Assembly: GCA_016933025.1 (NCBI GenBank)
Contig: JAFGBT010000006.1
Coordinates: 1-64,000 of the forward strand
Direction of reading: 5' to 3'
DNA from: Spirochaetota bacterium
Lineage (GTDB): Bacteria > Spirochaetota > UBA4802 > UBA5550
DNA: 64,000 nucleotides
The notes beneath the pieces were generated by a model, which saw only the letters and a list, made by a program, of their open reading frames with translations, had not been told where the DNA came from and ran no database searches. Positions 20,092 to 29,469 of this stretch are shown one piece after another. Numbering within the stretch: the first letter of the stretch is position 1; each line of letters opens with the position of its first letter. The translations under genes were made by a program, and so were the position numbers.

Positions 20092-21549
20092 TCACAGCTT
20101 CAGGCTATCCAGGTCCGTCTTGAAGACCTTGAGCAGCTTCGCGGTGAGCTTCACAGCCTCGACGGTGAAGGAGTCGTCCGCCATCATCTTTTTGCTCCAG
20201 ACCCTCAGGCCGTAGCGTATGAAGTAATTGTCGATGAATTCGCTCGTTGCGTTGAATTCCAGCATCACGTTGTTCGGGTCGCGGGCATCCCAATTGAAGC
20301 TAACGTACGATCCCTTCCCCTCGTCAGCCTGTACCATGACCGTGGAAAAATCGTATATCAACTGTTCCATGTTGGTCGGGATGAAGAGATCAATGACCCA
20401 GGCCGGAATTATATTGTAATAACTGCCGGAAATCGCGGTCCGCGGGATATCCTCCATCCGGATTTTCAAGTGTCCCCGGGCGGAGCTCTCGTTCCATTTC
20501 ACGCGGATAATCACGTTGTTCGTGGTGAACTTCAGGCCATGGACGTCATGGACCATATCCATCACCGCGTAAAACGCGATATTCCTGACCGCTGCCGGCG
20601 ATACCGCTTCGCCGAGCACGGGCTTCCCCGCGCCGTCCCATGGGACAAAACGGCCGCGCCTCGTGTAAAACGACATGGAGAGAACGTCATCGCGGCTGTC
20701 GAACACGATTATACAATACGTATGCCCGGCCCCGTTCTTAAAGGTTAGCTTGATCTTATAGAGATCCCGGATCTTCCTGATCGATTTCGCCAGGCGCGGG
20801 AAGTCCTCCTTCAGGTTGTCGAGCCGGTATCCATACCTGACGTCGACGCGGGTGTACTTCACGCCCGCGTGTTTCTCTACTGAAAGAAGGGATCGTATCT
20901 CGGCATACCGCTCGAAGAAACCGGATACGCCGGGGAATGATTTATGAAAGGCGTTCACCACGCCACGGGCGTCCCCTTCCAGGTTTGTAAAGAGGCCGCA
21001 CTCCGGCGCCTTCAGGAGGCGCAGGTTGTCGGGGTCGATGACCCTGAAAAGGCCGTCAACGAATGCCAGGCCGTTCCGGTGAGAGTAGCGCTTGGTCGCG
21101 GTGAGGGAATTGATCGACATGATGAACGAGCGCCCGCCCGTGATGCACCGGTCGTTTTTCTTCATGGAATAACGCGTGCGGAAATCCCAGATGCGGGAAA
21201 CCTCGCACCGGTCCTCGTCCGAGGTCACCAGGTTCACGCTGTAGTGGTCGTCCCTGTTGCACCCCTGGAAGGTGACGCCCCGGTACCCGTCTTCGTAATC
21301 GGTGCAATACCTGCTGTTGTAGATCTTCATGAAATCGAAGCGCTCGAGGGACTTCATCAGGTCTTTCCTGAATTTCTCTGTCTCCCTGTCGCTCCGTACC
21401 TGCACCGAGGTCTTTTCGATGAGCCGCGCGACCTCTTTCATCGCTTCGCCGCCCTTCCGGCCCGGCACGATATCGCGCACCATGTCATCAAAGGTATACG
21501 CCCCGATGTTCATTGAAGATATAAAGACCGCTATCATTAATACCGACAT
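20092..21549 (-). CDS. Exported protein of unknown function
   Basis: I do not recognise this family. It has 485 residues from the ATG at 21549, preferred over the one at 21555 because AGGA then sits eight bases upstream. The N-terminus (MSVLMIAVFISSMNIGAYT) is a signal peptide. The rest is mixed alpha/beta with charged segments and several Cys (RYCTDYEDGYRGVTFQGCNRDD near residue 100, DRCITGG, APECGLF). No enzymatic motif stands out. It stands alone in its orientation, between repeats on both sides. Confidence 0.65.
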   Translation of the reverse strand: MSVLMIAVFISSMNIGAYTFDDMVRDIVPGRKGGEAMKEVARLIEKTSVQVRSDRETEKFRKDLMKSLERFDFMKIYNSRYCTDYEDGYRGVTFQGCNRDDHYSVNLVTSDEDRCEVSRIWDFRTRYSMKKNDRCITGGRSFIMSINSLTATKRYSHRNGLAFVDGLFRVIDPDNLRLLKAPECGLFTNLEGDARGVVNAFHKSFPGVSGFFERYAEIRSLLSVEKHAGVKYTRVDVRYGYRLDNLKEDFPRLAKSIRKIRDLYKIKLTFKNGAGHTYCIIVFDSRDDVLSMSFYTRRGRFVPWDGAGKPVLGEAVSPAAVRNIAFYAVMDMVHDVHGLKFTTNNVIIRVKWNESSARGHLKIRMEDIPRTAISGSYYNIIPAWVIDLFIPTNMEQLIYDFSTVMVQADEGKGSYVSFNWDARDPNNVMLEFNATSEFIDNYFIRYGLRVWSKKMMADDSFTVEAVKLTAKLLKVFKTDLDSLKL

Positions 21550-21599
21550 ATGCATATTCCTGTGTTAAACAGCATACAAATGACTGCCTAAAATCAAGT

Positions 21600-21815
21600 G
21601 CCATTGCGAGGAGGGACTGACCTAAAGTCTTTTTTCGACGTCCCCCACCCCCCGGGAGGGGGCTTGAGACACAACCCCGGCGAAACAATCGGATTTTCTA
21701 TTCCAATCACTCAATGAATAATAAGATATATCCAGAATAGACTGCCGTCAATAACAAGATCGCTTCGCTCCGCTCGCGATGACACAAGATAGTTGAGTGA
21801 TTTTTGATTTGATAA
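21600..21815. repeat. Repeat-rich intergenic stretch
   Basis: It contains a GC-rich palindromic block (21640-21681; read on the minus strand it begins GGGGTTGTGTCTCAAGCCCCC) related to the elements at 26464 and 31284. It also contains an inverted repeat AATCACTCAA (near 21706) / TTGAGTGATT (near 21793) around a GATCGCTTCGCTCCGCTCGCGATGAC-like palindrome. No gene is seen. Confidence 0.5.
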
Positions 21816-21821
21816 ATAACC

Positions 21822-22538
21822 TTAACCGGCTGCCCGCGAGAGGCATTCCCGGATAATGACATACGATCTGATCGAGAAATAGAGCGCCACAGCATGAAGG
21901 CCGGCCGCGGCGAGGACTACGACATGAAATATGCCGTGAAAACCGATGCGGTCCGGCATAACATCCGGCCTCCTGGCGGCGTATATGATACCGCCCGCGC
22001 CGTACATCAGGAGACCGGCTATCAGCATCCACCTGAGAACGCTTATGGGGACCGTCACCGGGCCGGCCGGTATGCCGTTCACGGGATTCCATAATAAAAT
22101 GATCGGCACCGCCGACGCGACGCAGAGCGGCGCATAGATGGCGACGTTCACCCAGTTGGGAGAGACCAGGTGCCTCATTTTTACGGCAATGCCCAGGACC
22201 GCGAAAATCCAGACAAAGGCCAGCACGCTCCAGAGTACCGGACCGGACCCGTAAATGTACATGGGCCCCACATAGGACCCCGCCATCATGATAAAGATGG
22301 CCGCGTGGTCGAGCCTCAGCCAGAAGCCCCGCTCGATCCCCTCGGGCTTCATGGCGTGATAAATAAAGCTCGAGGTGAACAGGATGAAGTATGAAAAGGT
22401 GGTAATGAAAACCGCCGCCGCCAGCGGCGCGCCATGGTCCGCTGCCAGCGCCGTAAGGACAACGGTCAGGGCCAGGCTTGCAACCGCGCCGAAGAGGTGC
22501 GTGTATGAATTGAAGAGTTCTTTTTGCTGTATCGCCAT
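21822..22538 (-). CDS. Hemolysin III / PAQR family membrane protein (copy 2)
   Basis: 238 residues, about seven membrane segments. Family motifs are TSSFIYHAMKPEG, LRLDHAAIFIMMAGSYVGP and IGFHGIFHVVVLAAAGLHAVALYF. It is more divergent from copy 1 (15807-16451) than a recent duplicate would be. Start ATG at 22538, with only a weak ribosome site. A basic linker (YAARRPDVMPDRIGFH) precedes the last membrane segment. Function is as uncertain as for copy 1. Confidence 0.84.
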   Translation of the reverse strand: MAIQQKELFNSYTHLFGAVASLALTVVLTALAADHGAPLAAAVFITTFSYFILFTSSFIYHAMKPEGIERGFWLRLDHAAIFIMMAGSYVGPMYIYGSGPVLWSVLAFVWIFAVLGIAVKMRHLVSPNWVNVAIYAPLCVASAVPIILLWNPVNGIPAGPVTVPISVLRWMLIAGLLMYGAGGIIYAARRPDVMPDRIGFHGIFHVVVLAAAGLHAVALYFSIRSYVIIRECLSRAAG

Positions 22539-22675
22539 TTCACGCTGAATCCCGCCCGTGCTTCACAATGCAGCACTATTACCGCACGGATGAAATGTCA
22601 TGCATTTGTACAAAATGACCTTGCAATGTCAAATGATTTACAGGCAGCGCCTTACGGCGGGTCACAATCGCGTTC

Positions 22676-23287
22676 TCAGGTGGCGATGTCCCGGTCGGTT
22701 ATTACCGCGGTGCCGGCCTTGTCGACGTACCTCGGAGTAACGGTCTGGTAAAACTCTCTGATGACCCTCATGTCTTTTTCAATATCGCCGGTCGTGGTGA
22801 TAAGAGGGCCTGCCCCCCCGGTTTTACTCGCGTAATCCAGGAAGCCGAGGAGCACCGGGACACGCGCGCCCTCGGCGATACGATAAAACCCGGTTTTCCA
22901 GTGGCTCGTCCTTTTACGGGTTCCCTCAGGGGCGATGGCGAGCACGAACCGCTCGTTCTCCTTAAACGCGCGCACCACCTGGTCCACGGTATTGCCGGCA
23001 TGGGACCGGTCGATCGGCACGCCGCCGATCCACTTCATGACAGGGCCGAACGGCCACCGGAACAGCTGGTTTTTGGCCATGAAATAGGCGTCCAGCCTGA
23101 AGGCGAACGCCACGATGATGCCGTAGAAGAGGTCCCAGTTAGAGGTGTGCGGCGCAACGACGATGATATAGCGATTCTCTTTCGGCAGGCTGCCGACCGT
23201 GCGCCAGCCGAGCAGCTTCAAAAAAAAGAGGGATATCCCCCTGAATATCGATTGTATTACCGGTGTGTTGAAAATTGTAAGATGCAT
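22676..23287 (-). CDS. PlsC-like lysophospholipid acyltransferase
   Basis: 203 residues from ATG 23287; an in-frame TTG 24 bases earlier has no ribosome site. The acyltransferase motifs are H47-T-S-N-W-D52 (the HX4D catalytic dyad) and PEGTRKR. Family members transfer acyl groups from acyl-ACP or acyl-CoA to lysophospholipids or related alcohols. One N-terminal hydrophobic segment suggests association with the inner membrane. The compact size and the HTSNWD version match the small 1-acyl-sn-glycerol-3-phosphate acyltransferase group; the exact acceptor is unknown. Confidence 0.85.
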   Translation of the reverse strand: MHLTIFNTPVIQSIFRGISLFFLKLLGWRTVGSLPKENRYIIVVAPHTSNWDLFYGIIVAFAFRLDAYFMAKNQLFRWPFGPVMKWIGGVPIDRSHAGNTVDQVVRAFKENERFVLAIAPEGTRKRTSHWKTGFYRIAEGARVPVLLGFLDYASKTGGAGPLITTTGDIEKDMRVIREFYQTVTPRYVDKAGTAVITDRDIAT

Positions 23288-23417
23288 GGCGCCCCGCAGT
23301 TGAAACGGCAATTATTGATATATTAGCATTAAAACAGGGCGTGGTCCAGTAACCCCGCCCAGTGGATAAAGACAGGTTTTTTAATGATTCAGTTGCAACT
23401 AATTTAAAATTTTCCGG

Positions 23418-24515
23418 TCAGAGGGCCGCCCCTCCCGTTGTCAGGATGTACATCACGGCCGCCGCGGCAATCAAGAATACAATAGCCCAAAAAGAGATAT
23501 GCATGAAATCCCTTCTCAAAAAAATTATGGCCGAATAATTTGAGACAACGGAAGACGGTTTTCTTTCGCCGATTATATACACACCCCCGATCAGCCTGAC
23601 GATCTCTTTCGAAACCGCCATCTTCCAGGCCCTCCCTATATCCGCCTTCGCGACGCTCGGGTCGCCGCTGTAGGTGAACCACGGCTTTTTCTGGTGGTAC
23701 ATCTTGTCCGCCGTGAGCAGGAGCCGCACCCCCTCCTCCAGCGGCAGGCCGAGTGCCCTGAGTGTGCCTTTCAGGAGCGGTATCCGCTTCACGACAGCCT
23801 CGAGGAAGCGGGCCGCCTTCCTGACCGACTCCGGCACGGAGAGCATGGACGATCCGTAGTCGCGGTAATCGGCTGCTACGAGTTCCGGGTTCTCATTGAG
23901 AATGATGGAGGTCTCCCACCCGGCCGCGTGCTCAATATCTACGAGGCCCTTTTTCTCAAAAGGCTTCAGCTTCCGTCCGAGCTCTGCCTCGAGCAGGGGA
24001 AATTTCTTTCCGAAAATAAAATCCTGGTACACCAGAATGCCGGGGGAGGTCATCTTCATGCCGTACCGCCTGTTGCAGGTCCTGCAGGCGTCGTCGAGGG
24101 CGAGGTTGTGCTTCGGCCCGCCGTGGCCGTTGGTGAGCACGAGGTTTTTAAACCCCCAGCGTTTCAGGGAGCGGCCGTATTCGACCAGCGCCCGGTAGAC
24201 CGTCCTCCGTGAGAACTCGATGCTCCCGGGGAGCGGGAGCTCGTCCGTGCCGATGTTCAGGAGCGGCAGCAGCACGACCGTCCAGTCCCCGTGCGCGCGC
24301 GCGAAGAAAATGCCGGTCTGTTCCGCCATCACCACCGCCGACGTCATGTCGGTGTCGTTGGGCAGGTGCCAGCCGTGCGCCTCGAGCGAGCCGACCGGGA
24401 GTATAAAAAGGGTCCTGTCCCTGTCGAGCGCATCGAACTCCCCGAGGAGGCAATGGCACGCGTGACGTAAGTTTTTGGGAAACGCCCCTGGTTTCATTTT
24501 TTTTACCGCCGCCAT
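23418..24515 (-). CDS. Creatininase-family amidohydrolase with C-terminal membrane anchor
   Basis: 365 residues from ATG 24515, chosen because AAGGAG lies at a good distance; the open frame begins nine bases earlier with TTG. Creatininase-fold metal-site motifs are present: PVGSLEAHGWHLPNDTD, NGHGGPKHN and HAAGWETS. Beyond the usual ~250-residue domain there is an extension (GVRLLLTADKMYHQKKPWFTY), and the protein ends in a hydrophobic segment (IVFLIAAAAVMYIL), so it is likely tail-anchored with the enzyme in the cytoplasm. Relatives act on cyclic amides, formamides or peptide termini (for example MftE). The substrate here is unknown. It is divergent from the radical SAM gene at 24801. Confidence 0.78.
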   Translation of the reverse strand: MAAVKKMKPGAFPKNLRHACHCLLGEFDALDRDRTLFILPVGSLEAHGWHLPNDTDMTSAVVMAEQTGIFFARAHGDWTVVLLPLLNIGTDELPLPGSIEFSRRTVYRALVEYGRSLKRWGFKNLVLTNGHGGPKHNLALDDACRTCNRRYGMKMTSPGILVYQDFIFGKKFPLLEAELGRKLKPFEKKGLVDIEHAAGWETSIILNENPELVAADYRDYGSSMLSVPESVRKAARFLEAVVKRIPLLKGTLRALGLPLEEGVRLLLTADKMYHQKKPWFTYSGDPSVAKADIGRAWKMAVSKEIVRLIGGVYIIGERKPSSVVSNYSAIIFLRRDFMHISFWAIVFLIAAAAVMYILTTGGAAL

Positions 24516-24800
24516 ATCATGCAATCTCCTTCATGCTTTGTCTGCCCTTAGCCCGATAAGCCAATATACTGGACGTTGTCCAAAATATCATTGACAAAAA
24601 TATTTGTGGGGATAATCGTAAAACTTTCAACAAATAAAAATCAGCCATCCTTAAAAGATTCACTACATCCCATCAGAGATGAGCCGTGCGACAGTGACGG
24701 ACCATGCCCGCGCGCGAGGCCGAATACGCAATTCCGGCGGTGACGGGCCCGGTACACAATCATTGCACATAAAACACATATATATATGGAGGGATTTATC

Positions 24801-26414
24801 ATGAAAAGGATATCGATCATTGTGCCTCTGGAAGGCCCGGGGAAATATGATTTCATCAGCGGCTTCTTCGTGAATCCGCCCTACGGGATCCTTCCGGTGG
24901 CGACCAGGCTGAAAAAGCACGGGTACGAGGTGAAGGTATTTGCCGAGATCATCAGCAAGGACATCGATTGGGACTACGTGTTCCTTTCGGATTACATCGC
25001 CTTCTGCACCATGACCACCTTCAGCGCGCCAAAGGCCTACCGGTACGCAAAAAAGATACGGGCTAAATCGAAGGTCCCGATCATATGGGGGGGCGTCCAC
25101 GCCTCCATACTACCGGAGGAATGCCTGGAGCACTGCGACTACGTGGTCCGGGGCGAGGGCGAGGACACCATCGTCGAGCTCCTCGACGCCATTGAAGAGA
25201 ACCGGGACGTGAGCGCCATCAAGAATTTATCGTTCAAAACCGCGGACGGGAAGATGATCCACAATCCGTACCGCGAGTTCATGAAGGACTTCGACGACAA
25301 GGTCGACACATCGCTGATCCACGGGTACGGGCCGCTGTCGAAAAACGTCGATCCGATGGAGGCCTTCGTGCGCCACGGCAGGGTCCACCTCCAGCCGATC
25401 CAGGCGTCGCGCGGCTGTCCCTATAACTGCCGCTTCTGCATGTGCCCGCGGGAGTTCGGCCGGACCTACCGGACGCGGGACATCGACACGATCATCGCGG
25501 AGATCGACGACGGCCTGACGCGCCTGAAGAACAACGTCTTCATTTTTGTCGACAACGATTTCGCCCTCGACCGGAAGCGGACGAAGGTCCTCATGTCCAG
25601 GATCATCGAGCGGTTCGGCCGGGATACCCTGAACCTGGTCGGGTTCACCAGGCCCGAGGTCGGCGAGGACCCGGAGCTGATGGAGCTGATGAGGGACGCC
25701 GGGTTCAAGGTGCTGGTCCTCGGGATCGAATCGACATCCGACGCGGTCCTCCAGGAGCTCGACAAGAAGCAGACGGCCGCGCGCATCGAAAAAAACATCG
25801 ACGCGATCCATTCATGCGGCCTCGGAATATGGGCGGCCATGGTCGTCGGCGCCGACGCGGACACCATCGATACCGTACGGGACTCGGTCGACTTTCTTCT
25901 CAAAAAGAACTTCTTCCTGCTCGGATTCAACTCCCTCACGCCGGCGATATACCAGACAAAGGTCTTCGGCATACCGCAGCACTTCCCCGACAACCGGTAT
26001 ATCCATAACGACTGGCGTTTCTTCACCGGTGCCTTCGTCAATCATTTCCCGAAAAACATACGGCCGAGCACGCTCCAGAGAGAGATAAAGAACGGTTATT
26101 CGAAATTCTACTCGTTCTCCAAGAACCGGAAGGAGCTCTCCACCTACCTGACGCCCCTGTTCATGCTGGCGCGGCTCCTCCGCTTTTATCCGTCGGCGAT
26201 CATGGCGTGGCAGAAGCTCATCCGGCCCATTGACGCCTATGGCGGAATAGCGCGGCGGGTCTACACCATGAAGCCCCTGTTCAAGGCCATGGACAATTAT
26301 CTTCCGTTCCTGGAAAAGGCCGAGGAGGGACTGTACGACGGCGAGAGGCTCATTGAAGAGAGGCTCCCGCCGGTCGACAATCTGGACCTGATGAAACGTC
26401 TGCCGATAGATTGA
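24801..26414 (+). CDS. B12-binding radical SAM protein
   Basis: 537 residues. ATG 24801 is chosen because GGAGGG lies just before it, inside the apparent 5' extension from 24786. An N-terminal cobalamin-binding-like Rossmann domain (about 1-150, with IIWGGVHASILPEE) precedes a radical SAM domain with the CX3CX2C cluster at Cys206, Cys210 and Cys213 (RGCPYNCRFCMC) and an extra Cys215. The C-terminal ~150 residues are helical. Such class B/BchE-like enzymes often methylate unactivated carbon in lipids or natural products. No substrate can be assigned. TTGACA at 24591 with GATAAT-like sequence may be part of a weak promoter. Confidence 0.85.
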   Translation: MKRISIIVPLEGPGKYDFISGFFVNPPYGILPVATRLKKHGYEVKVFAEIISKDIDWDYVFLSDYIAFCTMTTFSAPKAYRYAKKIRAKSKVPIIWGGVHASILPEECLEHCDYVVRGEGEDTIVELLDAIEENRDVSAIKNLSFKTADGKMIHNPYREFMKDFDDKVDTSLIHGYGPLSKNVDPMEAFVRHGRVHLQPIQASRGCPYNCRFCMCPREFGRTYRTRDIDTIIAEIDDGLTRLKNNVFIFVDNDFALDRKRTKVLMSRIIERFGRDTLNLVGFTRPEVGEDPELMELMRDAGFKVLVLGIESTSDAVLQELDKKQTAARIEKNIDAIHSCGLGIWAAMVVGADADTIDTVRDSVDFLLKKNFFLLGFNSLTPAIYQTKVFGIPQHFPDNRYIHNDWRFFTGAFVNHFPKNIRPSTLQREIKNGYSKFYSFSKNRKELSTYLTPLFMLARLLRFYPSAIMAWQKLIRPIDAYGGIARRVYTMKPLFKAMDNYLPFLEKAEEGLYDGERLIEERLPPVDNLDLMKRLPID

Positions 26415-26463
26415 AATAAAATCATTGATTTATTTTCCAGCCGCATGAAATATAAGCGGGGGC

Positions 26464-26641
26464 TGTCTCACAAGCCCCCTAAATCCCCCAAAGGGGGACT
26501 TGCCCTCACCCCCGACACTGAGTGACAGGATGTCACGAATGCAGCAGCGTACACGGATGTACAAGCTGCTGCCTCCCATAGGGAGAGGGGAGAAGGTGTC
26601 ATATATATTTTCTTATAGCCCCCCTCTGGGGGGTTGGGGGG
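26464..26641. repeat. Composite palindromic repeat element A
   Basis: The left block (26464-26501, TGTCTCACA...AAATCCCCC...GGGGGACTT) and the right block (26617-26641, AGCCCCCCTCTGGGGGG...) both recur at 31289-31375. Between them lie two hairpins: GTGACA/TGTCAC (26522-26536) and GCAGCAGC/GCTGCTGC with an inner GTAC/GTAC (26541-26572). The GACAGGATGTC hairpin also occurs inside the 41959 element. No coding potential. Confidence 0.65.
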
Positions 26642-26704
26642 GAGTTGCCATTGACTTCGGGTACAGCTCCCGGCCGATTCTTCCGTGAAAACGATTAAAA
26701 TACC

Positions 26705-27457
26705 ATGCCGCCCATCGAACCCGTCATAATCAATATCGTGGACGACCCCGATGACCTTGACATCGAGGCTCATGCCGCCGTCCCTTCGCCCTTTCTCTCG
26801 GGTATCACCGGCGCCGGCCCGTGGCACGGCACGTTCATGAACATGTTCATGCAGGAAGGCGACGACGCGGAGCCGATTGAATACGTCAGCTGCGCCGGGC
26901 CCGCCTCCGGAGTCGGCACGGGACCCGTGATGATAACCATTGAATCCCACCACACCTTCGGCGACGGACGCCACCCCACCACCAGGCTGTGCGTGAGATT
27001 TCTCCTGGAGCACCTCGCCGGAATCGACACGGCCCGCCGCGACAGCATGGCGCTCATTGACGCGGGCACCGGAACCGGGGTCCTCTCGATTATCGCCGCC
27101 GAGCTCGGCATCGGCGCCATCGACGCCGTCGACCTGTACCGCCACGCGGTCCAGTGCGCGGCCAGGAACATCGCCGTCAACGGGTGCGCGCGCATCAGGC
27201 TCCACGAGTCGGACATCGCCTCCTTCGAGACCGGGCGGCGCTACGATATCGTCGCCGCCAACCTGGTGACCGACGTTATCATCGCAAACATCGGGAAGCT
27301 CATCGGCCTCACCGCGCCCGGGGGCGTGATCATCGCCAGCGGGATCAGCGCCGCCAGCGACGAAAGGGCCCGGGCGTGCTTCAGCGAACGGGGGCTGCGG
27401 ATTGCGGAGTCCGCCGTGATGGACGGCTGGTGCGGATATCTGCTCGCCGTAGAGTAA
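26705..27457 (+). CDS. prmA: PrmA-like protein methyltransferase (ribosomal protein L11 methyltransferase family)
   Basis: 250 residues, a bit shorter than typical PrmA (about 290) because the N-terminal substrate-recognition domain is reduced. Motifs are FGDGRHPTT (family FGTGxHPTT), DAGTGTGVLSI (SAM-binding motif I, usually DxGCGSG) and VAANLVTDVI (family VANI). PrmA trimethylates L11, but the altered motif I and short N-terminus make a related target possible. No clear ribosome site precedes the ATG. It is convergent with the methylase at 27475, 17 bases away. Confidence 0.75.
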   Translation: MPPIEPVIINIVDDPDDLDIEAHAAVPSPFLSGITGAGPWHGTFMNMFMQEGDDAEPIEYVSCAGPASGVGTGPVMITIESHHTFGDGRHPTTRLCVRFLLEHLAGIDTARRDSMALIDAGTGTGVLSIIAAELGIGAIDAVDLYRHAVQCAARNIAVNGCARIRLHESDIASFETGRRYDIVAANLVTDVIIANIGKLIGLTAPGGVIIASGISAASDERARACFSERGLRIAESAVMDGWCGYLLAVE

Positions 27458-27474
27458 CGGGTGGATCCGGACGA

Positions 27475-29454
27475 TCAGGGAACAATCAGGCGCGAGATTC
27501 TTGTCCGTATGCTCTTTTTATTCTGCATGATGTCCTCGACCTCGGCCGTGATCCGCCGCACCTCGGCGCCGTCCAGATGCACCGGAAGCACAACCTCCAG
27601 GAGCCGGTTGCCGAGCGTCGACAGCGTCGCCTGGATGAAGGTCTTGACGCCGATCTGTTTCTGCACGATGGGGCGGTTCAGGAGATAGAGCAGGTAGTAC
27701 GCATTCAGGCGCGCACTTTCCAGGACGCGGATTTTCCTCAGGTGGCTCTGTATGACGCACTTCTCGTCCAGGTCGGTAACGAGCGCGCACCGCCCGATCA
27801 GAAAGGTGCCGTCGTTGACGAAGAGGATGTCGCCGGCCCTGACGTCCTGCGCGTCCCGGTATTTCAGGTAGACCTCCTCGGACACGCACTTGACCGGGTC
27901 GATCTTGATCTCCCAGTTGACGATGTCCGTGGTCCGCACAAAGGGAACCGGGCCCGTCCCGTAATACCGGGAGCCGATCTCGTTCCCCCTGGCGATCCCG
28001 ATCACGCCGTCACGGACAAGATCGCCGATCGATATCATCGCATACCGGCCCGTGCCCGCGAGCGCCGACAGCTCCTGTTTTATCTCGGGGCTGTACGACT
28101 CGGGGATATATATGTTATCGTTGATATCTGCCGTGTCCATGAGAAAGCCGAGGTGGTCTTCGCTGATGCGCCGGTCGTGGAGAAAATCAGAGAACTTTTC
28201 GGTTATTGCGGGAGTATCGTCATCGATGATTCTTTCGCCGTGATCATCCAGCACAAAAGTGCCGTCGGCATTCATCCGGTAAATCTCTTTGCCGTTCTTG
28301 TTGTGGCCTACCGCGTCGGCAATGGCCATGAATATTCTCTTCCTGCTCCTTTTCTTCTTCTCGATAAAGAGCACGCTCGTCTTGGTATGAGTGCTCGGCT
28401 GAAAGGCCTCATGGGAAAGGCCGACGACGCCTATTATGGACGCATGCTTTTTCACATATTCCCAGATGTACCGGTCAGAGGGGTTGCCGAATATCCCCTC
28501 GGGGAGAACGATGCCGGCCCTTCCCCCCTGTTTCAACAGCTGGATCACCCGCTCGATGAAGAGAATCTGGGGCGGCTGCTTATCGAGCATGTTATCCGTC
28601 ATGACCCACGCGCCGTCGCGTCGTTTCCAGTGCCGGCCAAGCTCGTACTGCTCAAGGAGGCCGCCGACAACCGGGATTTTCGCGCCGAAGGGCGGGTTTG
28701 TCATGACCATGTCGAATGATTCAAGGTCAACCTCGCCGCGCGCTTCAGGCGACCAGGCGCGGGGGTCTTCCAGGCTGTTCTCGCAGAAGACATGGTATTC
28801 CCCCTCCCCCAGGAGCGTGAGGTATATTTTCGCGAGCCGGGACAGAAATAGGTCCTTGTCCAGGCCGTATATCCGGTGCCGGCCGTTTCCCTTTTGCTGG
28901 TAATGCCGGACGATATGCGCGAGGAACCCGCCGCTGCCGCATGCAGGGTCGATGACCATCTCCCCGGGGTCGGGCTCCAGAACCTCGATCATCATCCGGA
29001 CAATGTTGCGCGGCGTGAAGAACTGGCCCTCGCCGCCCCTGAACGAGGTGCCGATAAGCTCCTCGAACGCGTCTGCGATGATGTCCCGCTCGGCGTCGAG
29101 GATGGAACGGGGCTCCAGCTTCGAAACGATGAAGGAAAGGTCCGCCGGGCTTACCTCGATTTTCTCATTTGTTTCAAAAATATCGGGGTGCTGTTTTTTC
29201 ACGCGCTCGAACAGAGATTGCATCCTGGCCGCAAGTTCCGGAGCGCCTTCGTCAGGCCTCCGGGTAAACTCGACCGGCCGGTCTCCCGATTTCTCCCGCT
29301 CATCGAAGATCTTGCAGAAGAGAAGGCGCATGATGTTCCGGGCGATCGTTTCGTCCCTGGTGATCCCGGTGACGTTGCCGGCGAAATAGTCCCGTATGTC
29401 CCGGAATATCTCCTTGAGGTTGTGCATGGGGATCAGGTCTTTCTTGTGGAGCAC
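27475..29454 (-). CDS. N6-adenine DNA methyltransferase fused to a type I specificity (TRD) domain
   Basis: 659 residues. HsdM-like N-terminal helical domain (1-130), FFTPRNIVRMM entry motif, SAM motif I DPACGSGGF (169-177) and catalytic motif NPPF (253-256) mark an adenine-N6 methylase. From about residue 485 to the end there is a single HsdS-like target-recognition domain with a coiled-coil tail. No restriction subunit (HsdR) is in this window, and a single TRD would recognise a half-site or act as a dimer, as in type IIG-like or orphan systems. GTG start at 29454 with GGAG upstream. Co-directional with the acyl-AMP ligase gene 15 bases upstream. Confidence 0.82.
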   Translation of the reverse strand: MLHKKDLIPMHNLKEIFRDIRDYFAGNVTGITRDETIARNIMRLLFCKIFDEREKSGDRPVEFTRRPDEGAPELAARMQSLFERVKKQHPDIFETNEKIEVSPADLSFIVSKLEPRSILDAERDIIADAFEELIGTSFRGGEGQFFTPRNIVRMMIEVLEPDPGEMVIDPACGSGGFLAHIVRHYQQKGNGRHRIYGLDKDLFLSRLAKIYLTLLGEGEYHVFCENSLEDPRAWSPEARGEVDLESFDMVMTNPPFGAKIPVVGGLLEQYELGRHWKRRDGAWVMTDNMLDKQPPQILFIERVIQLLKQGGRAGIVLPEGIFGNPSDRYIWEYVKKHASIIGVVGLSHEAFQPSTHTKTSVLFIEKKKRSRKRIFMAIADAVGHNKNGKEIYRMNADGTFVLDDHGERIIDDDTPAITEKFSDFLHDRRISEDHLGFLMDTADINDNIYIPESYSPEIKQELSALAGTGRYAMISIGDLVRDGVIGIARGNEIGSRYYGTGPVPFVRTTDIVNWEIKIDPVKCVSEEVYLKYRDAQDVRAGDILFVNDGTFLIGRCALVTDLDEKCVIQSHLRKIRVLESARLNAYYLLYLLNRPIVQKQIGVKTFIQATLSTLGNRLLEVVLPVHLDGAEVRRITAEVEDIMQNKKSIRTRISRLIVP

Positions 29455-29469
29455 TGGTTTCTCCGGCCT

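Noticed and set aside
23418-26414. Mycofactocin-like system (creatininase plus radical SAM)
   Set aside because: The two genes are divergent, the radical SAM protein is of the B12-binding type, and no MftA/MftB-like small genes are present.
27154-28719. 521-codon plus-strand open frame opposite the DNA methylase gene
   Set aside because: It is the antisense shadow of a GC-rich gene and of prmA, with Arg/Asp/Val-rich low-information sequence and no family motifs.
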